This document shows positions 26,024-32,918 of a DNA stretch of 48,522 nt, piece after piece. Every line of letters begins with the position of its first letter. Positions within the stretch are counted from its first letter, which is position 1. Made by a program: the position numbers and the translations under genes. Below the pieces are notes generated by a model. That model did not search any database. It was given only the letters and a program-made list of their open reading frames with translations, and had not been told where the DNA came from. The stretch is from an uncultured Clostridia bacterium (GTDB lineage: Bacteria > Bacillota > Clostridia > Christensenellales > UBA1242): positions 1 to 48,522 of the forward strand of contig CAKVMJ010000007.1 of the NCBI GenBank assembly GCA_934772445.1. Direction: 5' to 3'.

Positions 26024-26402
26024 CCAGACTAGTCTGGACTACATTTGTGCTAGTGATATTTTAAAAACGAACTTAACGCTTGCCTGCATAGTAAACTTTA
26101 ATCACCAGACAAGTCTGGACTATGTATGTGCTAGTGATATTTGAGTTATAAGTTATTCGTTTGTCTGACAGGTAAACTTTGACCACTAGATAAATCTGGA
26201 CTATGTATGTGCCAAGGCAAGCCTTGACCCCAGATAAATCTGGACTATGTATGTGCAAGCTATAGTAAAAAGAATAAGCTAATGTTTGTCTGATAATGCG
26301 AGTCTTGACCACCAGACTGGTCTGGACTACATTTGTGATAGCAATGTTTGAAATATAGATTATTTGTTTGCCCGATAACTTTGGTCTGAATGTGCTAGCC
26401 AT
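26024..26402. repeat. Interspersed hairpin repeat, copy C (at least 6 units)
   Basis: Hairpins start at 26024 (CCAGACTAGTCTGG), 26105 (CCAGACAAGTCTGG), 26186 (CTAGATAAATCTGG), 26213 (CAAGGCAAGCCTTG), 26230 (CCAGATAAATCTGG) and 26312 (CCAGACTGGTCTGG), with a decayed copy near 26383. Most are followed by ACTATGTATGTGC or ACTACATTTGTGC. Spacing 26024-26105-26186 is exactly 81 bases, and 26230-26312 is 82. The stem-loop is conserved while loops vary (CTAG, CAAG, TAAA, CTGG). The block lies between a small gene and recF, inside the broad origin region. Confidence 0.88.
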
Positions 26403-26747
26403 ATTTTAAATATAGGCATAACATTGGATAAAAATAGTTATGTTTAATAGGTTTTGTTTATGGATAAGTTAGGTGGCAATTAAAATAAGCGGTAGTAAAT
26501 TTATCCACATATTGTGCTTATATTTTATCATAAAAATATCAAAAAATAAACCCTATATCAAAATGTAATTTTAAAATTTACAACGCTTTTTATCTTTTTT
26601 CAGCAAATTATATTTTTTACTTTATCATAGCAAATTTAAAAATTAACTTTAACTGTTAAGAATATTGTTTTAGGTTTAAACTTATATAATTTTAAAAATG
26701 TTTTTAAAAAGGTTGTTTTGAAATTGCAAATTTGGTAAAATAATAGT
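26403..26747. other. Gene-free AT-rich stretch upstream of recF with a DnaA box
   Basis: A perfect DnaA box TTATCCACA is at 26501-26509, with one-mismatch TATGGATAA at 26459-26467 and a weaker TTGGATAA near 26424. Very AT-rich DNA follows to 26640. It could be a second origin half, since divergent genes leave from here (dnaA-dnaN left, recF-gyrBA right). Confidence 0.45.
26713..26741 (+). promoter_or_regulatory. recF promoter, predicting a leaderless mRNA
   Basis: TTGTTT (26713-26718), 17 bases, TAAAAT (26736-26741). Only six bases separate the -10 box from the recF ATG and no Shine-Dalgarno is present, so transcription would start at or next to the start codon. Confidence 0.5.
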
Positions 26748-27836
26748 ATGGAAATTAGGAGCTTAGAATTAAAAAACTATCGTAATTACAATTCCCAGCA
26801 AGTATTTTTTGATGAAGGAGTTAATGTGCTTGTGGGAAAAAATGCTCAAGGCAAAACCAATATGCTTGAGAGTATTTTTCTATGTGCGATAGGCAAGAGC
26901 CCTAGAACGAACAAAGAAAAAGAGCTTATAAAATGGGACGCCACATTTTCTAAAACCACTCTAGAGTTATCCTCTATAAAAGGGGACAAAAAGATAGAGT
27001 TTTTTATCTTTGAAAACCAAAGCAAGGCTATAAAAGTGAACGGTTTTGCGCTTAAAAAGATTGGCGAATTATTGGGTGAATTTAAAGCGGTATATTTTTC
27101 TCCTGATGAACTTAAGCTTGTTAAAGAAAGCCCTTCAGAAAGGCGAAAATTTATGGATATTTCTTTATCCCAATTTGATAAAAATTATTTTTACAACATC
27201 TCTAAATATACTAAAATTATGGCTCAAAGAAATAAACTTTTGAAAAGTACAAAGGATATTTCAACTCTTTTAGATACTCTTCCAATTTGGAATGAACAAC
27301 TAGCGATTTATGGTGCTAAAATCATATTTGAGCGTATGAATTTTATAAAAGAAATCAACAAAATTGCTTTTACAATCCATAAAGAATTAACCCAAGGCAA
27401 AGAGGAGTTGTATCTAAGTTACATTGGGTTAACTGCTCCAACTGAGTTTGAAATAAGGGAAAAGTTATTAGAAGAATTGAATGTCACAGCTGAAAAAGAT
27501 GCTATGCTTGGTTACACTTCAGTTGGCCCCCACAGAGATGATATCCGAATTATGGTAAACAATATTGATGCCCGTACTTTTGGTTCTCAAGGTCAGCAAA
27601 GAACGGTGGCATTATCTTTGAAGTTGGCTGAACTTGAGTTTTTCTACAACAATTTTGGTGAGTATCCTGTTTTGCTTTTAGATGATGTTTTAAGCGAGTT
27701 GGATGATAACCGTCAAGTAAAACTTTTGGAATATGTTTCTAAAATTCAAACGATTATAACTTGTACAAGTTTTCCTTTCAAAATAAAGGCTAAGATATTT
27801 AAAATTGAAAACGGATATGTGGTGGAAAATAATTAA
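26748..27836 (+). CDS. recF: DNA repair and replication protein RecF
   Basis: 362 residues. RecF is an SMC-like ATPase that, with RecO and RecR, loads RecA at gaps. Walker A GKNAQGKTN is at about 32-40, the ABC-type signature SQGQQRTVALSLKLAE at about 279-294, and Walker B PVLLLDDVLSELDDNR near 305-320. Length is normal. No ribosome binding site precedes the ATG, and the predicted promoter implies a leaderless transcript. It is separated from dnaN, its usual neighbour, by inversion of dnaA-dnaN. Confidence 0.95.
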   Translation: MEIRSLELKNYRNYNSQQVFFDEGVNVLVGKNAQGKTNMLESIFLCAIGKSPRTNKEKELIKWDATFSKTTLELSSIKGDKKIEFFIFENQSKAIKVNGFALKKIGELLGEFKAVYFSPDELKLVKESPSERRKFMDISLSQFDKNYFYNISKYTKIMAQRNKLLKSTKDISTLLDTLPIWNEQLAIYGAKIIFERMNFIKEINKIAFTIHKELTQGKEELYLSYIGLTAPTEFEIREKLLEELNVTAEKDAMLGYTSVGPHRDDIRIMVNNIDARTFGSQGQQRTVALSLKLAELEFFYNNFGEYPVLLLDDVLSELDDNRQVKLLEYVSKIQTIITCTSFPFKIKAKIFKIENGYVVENN

Positions 27837-27866
27837 AAAAATCTAAAAAAACCGTAAATTTAGGTA

Positions 27867-27895
27867 TTGCATTTTTTACGCCTATATGTTAAACT
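27867..27895 (+). promoter_or_regulatory. Promoter upstream of the 193-residue protein gene
   Basis: TTGCAT (27867-27872), 17 bases, TAAACT (27890-27895), 33 bases before the ATG. Confidence 0.45.
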
Positions 27896-27928
27896 GAGAT
27901 TAGTTTAATATAAAAGGTGGAAAAAATT

Positions 27929-28498
27929 ATGATGAGTTTTGGAAAGATTAATACTTCAGATTTGGCTTTTTTAACTTATGTTGAGAGAGATTCTGTAAAC
28001 ACTGAGAAAAAAGATGCAATTCAAGTGAAAGCATTTGAGCAAGTGGTGGCTGAAAGCGGAGATGTTTACTATATTGATGTTCAAGATAACCACATTTACA
28101 CATTATTCGATAACGATTTAAATAACGAAAGAGTTACTTCAAATTTTACGCTAAGAAATTTCTATACAAAATCTCCAATCATTGAAGAACAACCAATATT
28201 TTTCAAGGCTGGAATGGAAAAAGTGGATAATGGCGAAGATTCTTACATTTTAAGAACAAACGAAGAAGTTTGTTATCTATTAAATAATGTTGCGAAAAAC
28301 GATTTCAATATGGTGGATAGATTTAAAATGAATTCAAAATTAATAAGCCTAGATTCAAAAAATAGCTTAGGCGGAGATGAGATTAGCGTTGAAAAATTAC
28401 AAGATATTGTGGAAACTTTCAACACACTAAGCTTAAAATCTCACGGAATTGAGATTGAAGATAACAGAGAACCTGATATTGAATACGATTTTAAATAA
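27929..28498 (+). CDS. Unknown protein, about 189 residues
   Basis: An in-frame GTG lies at 27917, but it is part of the Shine-Dalgarno AAAGGTGG (27913-27920), so the ATG at 27929 is the better start. I do not recognise the family. The protein is soluble and acidic, with no signal or membrane segment. It is predicted to be mostly short strands in the first 70 residues (AESGDVYYIDVQDNHIYTLF) and helical later (VEKLQDIVETFNTLSL), ending in an acidic tail EDNREPDIEYDF. It occupies the place between recF and gyrB where other Firmicutes carry remB-like genes but does not resemble them. A promoter and a strong terminator enclose it. Confidence 0.72.
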   Translation: MMSFGKINTSDLAFLTYVERDSVNTEKKDAIQVKAFEQVVAESGDVYYIDVQDNHIYTLFDNDLNNERVTSNFTLRNFYTKSPIIEEQPIFFKAGMEKVDNGEDSYILRTNEEVCYLLNNVAKNDFNMVDRFKMNSKLISLDSKNSLGGDEISVEKLQDIVETFNTLSLKSHGIEIEDNREPDIEYDFK

Positions 28499-28502
28499 TA
28501 CG

Positions 28503-28535
28503 AAAAACACCCAAAATTCGGGTGTTTTTGCTTTT
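28503..28535 (+). terminator. Terminator after the 189-residue protein gene
   Basis: Ten-pair stem AAAAACACCC (28503-28512) with GGGTGTTTTT (28520-28529), loop AAAATTC, and a further T-rich stretch. It is separated from the stop by only four bases. Confidence 0.88.
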
Positions 28536-28574
28536 TTATAACTAACGGAAATTACCAACTATCCAATGAATTTA

Positions 28575-28603
28575 TTGACTTAATTTTTGATTTTTATTAT
28601 AAT
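28575..28603 (+). promoter_or_regulatory. Promoter of the toxin remnant and immunity array
   Basis: TTGACT (28575-28580), 17 bases, TATAAT (28598-28603). The first downstream gene-like frame is the broken toxin; the intact immunity genes start 290 bases further on. Confidence 0.75.
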
Positions 28604-28613
28604 GAGGGTGATT

Positions 28614-28904
28614 ATGTAAGGTGATTATATAAAAAATGGTGAATGGCATCATATTGTTGAACAACAAACAGTTGAAAAAGGAATTAATGCTGGTGCAAGT
28701 GTTTATAATTCTCAAAACACAGTTGCTATTTCTAAAAATTTACATATTGAAATAAGTAGATATTATTCAGCAAAAAATCCTAGTTTAGGTATGACTTACA
28801 GACAGTATATAAATACGCTATCTTACGAGGAACAATTCACAAAAGGATTAGAAATATTGAAAATGTTTGCTGAGCGATTAGGAGAAACAATTGTATGGCT
28901 ATAA
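28614..28904 (+). pseudogene. Remnant of a polymorphic-toxin C-terminal domain
   Basis: A 94-codon open frame (28620-28901) follows an ATG-TAA pair at 28614-28619 in the same frame, so the only well-placed start is cut by a stop at its second codon. The frame begins GDYIKNGEWHHIVEQQ and later has AISKNLHIEISRYYSAKN and TYRQYINTLSYEEQFTKGLEIL. From memory, this resembles the WHHIVEQ-type toxin domain at the C-terminus of Firmicutes RHS or LXG toxins, where WHH, HxxISxYYSSK and EQYxFGxxxL are conserved. The large N-terminal delivery part is missing. The frame's end overlaps the first immunity gene's ATG (28895) by 10 bases, the coupling expected for a toxin and its immunity gene. It may be an orphan cassette or dead. 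Confidence 0.6.
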
Positions 28905-29341
28905 AAGATTTGAATATTGAACCTAAAGAACTGGTAGATGAATTAATAAAAGATGCTTTATTTTTAAAAGAATACAATAAACCTGGCACTTTATCCAGAC
29001 CAGATTATGATAAAAAACTTTCAACGAAAGTCGGTAATAATTTTCTTAAAAATTTAAAATTAATTTTAAGTAGCGAGCAAGGGATAAATGAATTAATGCT
29101 GTTAATGAAACACAAAAACCCTTACATTAAGTTTCTTGCAGCTAGATATTTATATCCTCTATTTAAAAATAAAACTATGTCAATTATGGAAAATTATAAA
29201 AATTCCTTAACAGATAAAATAGAAATATTTGAAGTTCAAACTTTAATAAACGGCTTAAAATCCAACCAACCAGTATTTATGAACCAATTTAAGAAGTTAT
29301 ATAACACAGAAGATTTAGAAAGTTTGAATCGTGAGAGATAA
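28895..29341 (+). CDS. Immunity-like protein, array copy 1
   Basis: 148 residues, all helical in prediction. The middle segment KNPYIKFLAARYLYPLFKNKTMSIME resembles the DUF2019-type immunity proteins, whose core has the pattern NxYVRxxAAxYLLPxxPxxAxKVLEE. Such proteins bind and block the toxin from sister cells. The C-terminal 33 residues (NGLKSNQPVFMNQFKKLY then TEDLESLNRE) are almost identical to copies 2 and 4. The ATG overlaps the toxin remnant. The family call is from motif memory, so moderate. Confidence 0.75.
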   Translation: MAIKDLNIEPKELVDELIKDALFLKEYNKPGTLSRPDYDKKLSTKVGNNFLKNLKLILSSEQGINELMLLMKHKNPYIKFLAARYLYPLFKNKTMSIMENYKNSLTDKIEIFEVQTLINGLKSNQPVFMNQFKKLYNTEDLESLNRER

Positions 29342-29360
29342 GTTGTAAATAGAGGGATAT

Positions 29361-29810
29361 ATGGTTATAAAAAGAAAAAATGATAAATCGATAGAAGATA
29401 TTATAAAAGATTTTATTGATGATGAGTTATTATTGGAAAGTTATACGAAAATTAATAATTTATCTAGTGATAATTACGATGCTAAATATACCATTAGGTT
29501 AGGAAAGAGAATTAATAAAAATCTTGAAATTATTCTTCAATCTGAAGATGGATTAAATAAATTTATTGAATTGCTGGGTAATAATAATCCATTTATAAGA
29601 TTTATTTCTGCTAGGTTCTTATATCCAATTTTACCTAACAAAACAATTAAGATTATGATAGAATACAAAAATGCTGAAAAAAGTACCTTAGAAAAACATA
29701 ACATTGAAAACATAATTAACGGCTTAAAATCAAACCAACCAGTATTTATGAATCAATTTAAAAAGTTATACGATACCGAAGATTTAGAAAGTTTAAACCG
29801 TGAAAAATAA
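29361..29810 (+). CDS. Immunity-like protein, array copy 2
   Basis: 149 residues, paralogue of copy 1: same order of helices, core NNPFIRFISARFLYPILPNKTIKIM, and the constant C-terminal tail. The N-terminal 100 residues have diverged strongly from copy 1, whereas the last 33 residues match apart from an Asn/Asp and an Arg/Lys change. Nucleotides in the tail are also highly similar, so recent gene conversion or duplication is likely. Spacing to copy 1 is 19 bases, with a GAGGG ribosome site between. Confidence 0.75.
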   Translation: MVIKRKNDKSIEDIIKDFIDDELLLESYTKINNLSSDNYDAKYTIRLGKRINKNLEIILQSEDGLNKFIELLGNNNPFIRFISARFLYPILPNKTIKIMIEYKNAEKSTLEKHNIENIINGLKSNQPVFMNQFKKLYDTEDLESLNREK

Positions 29811-29829
29811 GCTATAAATAGAGGAATGT

Positions 29830-30270
29830 ATGGCTATAAAAATAGAAAAAGATAATGAGTTGATTGAGCAATTTATAAAACAATCAAATCAATTATATCA
29901 TTATACTCTAAGCGATAATATGATTGGAAACACTAATTATGATTCAAAGTATTCTATCAAGCTTGGGAAGAATTTAGACAAAGTGGTAAAGTTGATTATT
30001 AAATCTAAAACTGCAATGGATAACTTTATTGAGCTAATTGATAATAATGATTTGCTTACAGCTTATCTTGCATCTGAATACTTATACCCATTATATCCAC
30101 AAAAATGCCTAAAAATTATGAAAGATTTTTACAATAAAACGAGTGATAAAATTGATAGATTTACTATAAAAACAAAGATAGATGGATTGCGAAATAAGGA
30201 AAAGTTTTTTATTGAAACTTATAAGAGTCTTTATGATACAGAAGATTTAGAAAGTTTAAATCGTGAGTAG
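29830..30270 (+). CDS. Immunity-like protein, array copy 3
   Basis: 146 residues. Same family with core NDLLTAYLASEYLYPLYPQKCLKIM. This is the most divergent tail: the NQPVFMNQFKK part is replaced by KEKFFIETYKS, while the final LYDTEDLESLNRE remains. The crossover between variable and constant sequence is thus visible inside the tail. The acidic and Lys-rich surface differs from the other copies, suggesting specificity for another toxin variant. It ends with TAG three bases before the next ATG. Confidence 0.73.
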   Translation: MAIKIEKDNELIEQFIKQSNQLYHYTLSDNMIGNTNYDSKYSIKLGKNLDKVVKLIIKSKTAMDNFIELIDNNDLLTAYLASEYLYPLYPQKCLKIMKDFYNKTSDKIDRFTIKTKIDGLRNKEKFFIETYKSLYDTEDLESLNRE

Positions 30271-30273
30271 GTT

Positions 30274-30699
30274 ATGAATAAAACAATTAACGAAGAACTA
30301 GTGGAATTAAAAGAAATTATCATTGCAATGCACGAGATTAATAAAATAGATAGTGATTTTACAGATGAAAACAAGAAGAAGAGTTTAAAGCTCGGTGCTA
30401 AGTTTAATAAATTATTGAAAAATCTTTTAAGTTCTGAAAATGGTATTCAAATCTTAACAAATTCAATGAGTGATAATAATCCTATAGTGGTTTTTATTAT
30501 TTCAAGATATTTATATCCTTTATATCCAAAGAAAACTATGAAAATAATGGAAAATTACCAAAAAACTATTGTAGATGGTTTGGAAAAGCTACGAGTAACA
30601 GATGTTATAAACGGTTTAAAATCTAACCAACCAGTATTTATGAATCAATTTAAGAAGTTATACGATACCGAAGATTTAGAAAGTTTGAATCGTGAATAG
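30274..30699 (+). CDS. Immunity-like protein, array copy 4
   Basis: 141 residues, the shortest copy. Core NNPIVVFIISRYLYPLYPKKTMKIMENYQK and the complete constant tail with NGLKSNQPVFMNQFKKLY and DTEDLESLNRE. The N-terminus lacks the first few residues seen in copies 1-3. It is the last gene before the terminator at 30731. The four genes read as one operon from the promoter at 28575. Confidence 0.74.
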   Translation: MNKTINEELVELKEIIIAMHEINKIDSDFTDENKKKSLKLGAKFNKLLKNLLSSENGIQILTNSMSDNNPIVVFIISRYLYPLYPKKTMKIMENYQKTIVDGLEKLRVTDVINGLKSNQPVFMNQFKKLYDTEDLESLNRE

Positions 30700-30730
30700 G
30701 CGAAATATATTTAAAAACAGATTACATAAG

Positions 30731-30764
30731 AACTATTGAGTTTTAAATTCAATAGTTTTTTTTT
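30731..30764 (+). terminator. Terminator of the immunity-gene operon
   Basis: Perfect nine-pair stem AACTATTGA (30731-30739) with TCAATAGTT (30749-30757), then eight T. Confidence 0.88.
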
Positions 30765-30834
30765 ATAAAAAAGCTTGCCCCTATATTATATATATTTATA
30801 TACTATAAAATTATATAAATTTGTCAGAAATCAG

Positions 30835-30863
30835 TTGTGCTTTTGATTTGTCTATGATATAAT
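30835..30863 (+). promoter_or_regulatory. gyrB-gyrA promoter
   Basis: TTGTGC (30835-30840), 17 bases, TATAAT (30858-30863). Leader length to the gyrB ATG is about 110 bases. Confidence 0.7.
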
Positions 30864-30880
30864 ATTAAGCGTATAAAGTA

Positions 30881-30947
30881 CCCTCAGAGCCTAGTTTATT
30901 GATTTGCGGTTAAAGTATTAACCCAAATATTTACAAGGCTTACAGGG
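30881..30947 (+). promoter_or_regulatory. Structured gyrB leader RNA
   Basis: CCCT-cag-AGCCT (30881-30892) is matched by AGGCT-tac-AGGG (30936-30947) as two stems around a symmetric 3x3 internal loop. Inside lies the hairpin GGTTAA-agta-TTAACC (30908-30923). It begins about 10 bases after the expected transcription start and ends 33 bases before the ATG. No known riboswitch is recognised. Confidence 0.5.
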
Positions 30948-30980
30948 CTATTAATTTTATTTTAGGCAGGTATTTAAGTT

Positions 30981-32900
30981 ATGAGTGATGAGTTGCTAAC
31001 TAAAAGCGTTAAGTATGATGAAGGAGATATTCAAGTACTTGAAGGTTTAGAGCCGGTTAGAAAAAGACCCGGAATGTATATTGGTTCAACAGATATTCGC
31101 GGTTTGCACCATTTGGTTACTGAGATTGTGGATAATAGCATAGATGAGGCTTTGGCTGGCTATTGCGACAAAATTCAGGTTATAATCAATAAAGATGGAA
31201 GTTGTTCGGTTATAGATAATGGTCGTGGTATTCCTTGCGGTATGCACCCAACAGAGCATAAGAGCGCAGTGGAAGTTGTTTTAACCAAGCTTCACGCTGG
31301 TGGTAAGTTTGGTGGAAATGGTTATAAAATTTCTGGTGGACTACACGGTGTTGGATTAAGTTGCGTAAACGCTCTATCTAAATGGTTGGAAGTTGAAGTT
31401 AAGCAAGCAGGCAAAATTCACGAACAACTTTATAGGCGTGGGGTTCCTCAATTCGATTTAAAGGTTACTGGAAACACCAACGAAACTGGAACTAAAGTTA
31501 CCTTTATGCCTGATGATGAGATTTTTGAAACCACTGTTTTTGATTACAACGAATTAAAAAGCAGATTTAGAGAAATTGCTTTCTTAAATAAAGGTTTGAA
31601 AATTTCATTAGAAGATAGAAGAGAAGATGAGGTTAAGAAAGATGAATTTCATTTTGAAGGCGGAATTGTGGAATTTGTGGATTATCTAAACAAAGATAAA
31701 GAAACAATTCTTCCAAAAACTGTTTATGTTGATGTGGTAAATCCAACAAACGAAGTTGAGATAGCATTCCAATTTAACAATGGTTACAATGAGATTATTA
31801 ATTCTTATGCTAATAATATAAACACCGAAGAAGGCGGTACTCACTTAGAAGGTTTTAAAAACTCTTTAACTAAGATAATTAACGATTATGGAAGAGATAA
31901 GAAAATCTTAAAAGAAAGCGAAAAATTATCTGGTGATGATGTTAGAGAAGGTATTACTGCTATAGTTTCTGTTAAATTAACAGACCCTCAATTTGAAGGA
32001 CAAACAAAAACTAAACTTGGCAACAGTGAAATGAAAAAGATTGTTGCTGATGTAATGCAAGAGAAGTTTGGGGATTTCCTAGAAGAAAATCCAATCGTTG
32101 GTAAAGATTTAGTTTTAAAATGTATTACAGCAAAAAGAGCAAGAGATGCTGCAAGAAATGCAAGAGATTTAACTAGAAGAAAAGGAATTTTAGAAAGCAC
32201 CACTCTTCCTGGAAAACTTGCCGATTGCACAACTAAAGATAGAAGCAAGAGCGAGATTTATTTGGTTGAGGGAGATAGTGCGGGCGGTACTGCTAAGCAA
32301 GGAAGAAACAGGGTTTTCCAAGCTATCCTTCCTTTAAGAGGTAAAATATTAAATGTTGAAAAAGCCAGCCTTCATAAGGTTTTGGAAAATGGCGTTATAA
32401 AAGATATGATTACGGCTTTTGGTTGCGGAGTTTCTAGCGAATTTAACGAAGAAAAGCTTAGATACCAAAGGATTATAATTATGACCGATGCCGATGTTGA
32501 TGGAAGCCATATTAGAATATTGCTTCTAACATTCTTCTTTAGGTTTATGCAACCTTTAATTGAAAAAGGACATATATTTATTGCTCAACCACCACTATAT
32601 AAAATTCAATATAATAAAGACACATATTATTGCTATAGTGATGAAGAATTGAACAACAAACTTGATGAATTAGGCAGACCTAAAATTACTTTGCAAAGAT
32701 ACAAAGGTTTGGGAGAAATGACTAGCGAACAACTTTGGGAAACTACAATGAACCCAGAAAAGAGAATTTTATTAAAAGTTACAATGGAAGATGCTTTGGA
32801 AGCTGAAGAAACATTCACAAAGCTTATGGGAGAGGACCCAGAGATTAGAAGACAATTTATTGAACAAAATGCAAATCTTGTAAAAGACTTAGATGTTTAA
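30981..32900 (+). CDS. gyrB: DNA gyrase subunit B
   Basis: 639 residues, normal for Firmicutes. The ATPase subunit of gyrase. The GHKL ATPase region holds EIVDNSIDEALAG, DNGRGIP and GGLHGVGLSCVNALS (about 45-135). The TOPRIM domain has EGDSAGG (Glu430) and DADVD (503-507) for metal binding, and the C-terminus has the PLYKI and RYKGLGEM motifs. No insertion of the proteobacterial type is present. The ribosome site (AGGCAGG) is weak and 11 bases away. gyrA follows after 18 bases. Confidence 0.98.
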   Translation: MSDELLTKSVKYDEGDIQVLEGLEPVRKRPGMYIGSTDIRGLHHLVTEIVDNSIDEALAGYCDKIQVIINKDGSCSVIDNGRGIPCGMHPTEHKSAVEVVLTKLHAGGKFGGNGYKISGGLHGVGLSCVNALSKWLEVEVKQAGKIHEQLYRRGVPQFDLKVTGNTNETGTKVTFMPDDEIFETTVFDYNELKSRFREIAFLNKGLKISLEDRREDEVKKDEFHFEGGIVEFVDYLNKDKETILPKTVYVDVVNPTNEVEIAFQFNNGYNEIINSYANNINTEEGGTHLEGFKNSLTKIINDYGRDKKILKESEKLSGDDVREGITAIVSVKLTDPQFEGQTKTKLGNSEMKKIVADVMQEKFGDFLEENPIVGKDLVLKCITAKRARDAARNARDLTRRKGILESTTLPGKLADCTTKDRSKSEIYLVEGDSAGGTAKQGRNRVFQAILPLRGKILNVEKASLHKVLENGVIKDMITAFGCGVSSEFNEEKLRYQRIIIMTDADVDGSHIRILLLTFFFRFMQPLIEKGHIFIAQPPLYKIQYNKDTYYCYSDEELNNKLDELGRPKITLQRYKGLGEMTSEQLWETTMNPEKRILLKVTMEDALEAEETFTKLMGEDPEIRRQFIEQNANLVKDLDV

Positions 32901-32918
32901 TTAAAGGAATAGGCTGAT

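Larger units (their letters stand above)
29245..30698 (+). repeat. Near-identical 3' tails shared by immunity genes
   Basis: About 92 bases at the 3' ends of copy 1 (29245-29338), copy 2 (about 29714-29807) and copy 4 (30607-30698) are nearly the same at nucleotide level, including many synonymous sites, while the upstream parts of the genes are poorly alignable. Copy 3 keeps only the last 40 or so bases. This variable-front, constant-end pattern suggests recombination through a shared 3' segment. Confidence 0.8.

Noticed and set aside
26073..26402. 109-residue minus-strand open frame
   Set aside because: It lies entirely inside repeat copy C; the repeated protein segments only mirror the DNA repeats, and there is no ribosome site.
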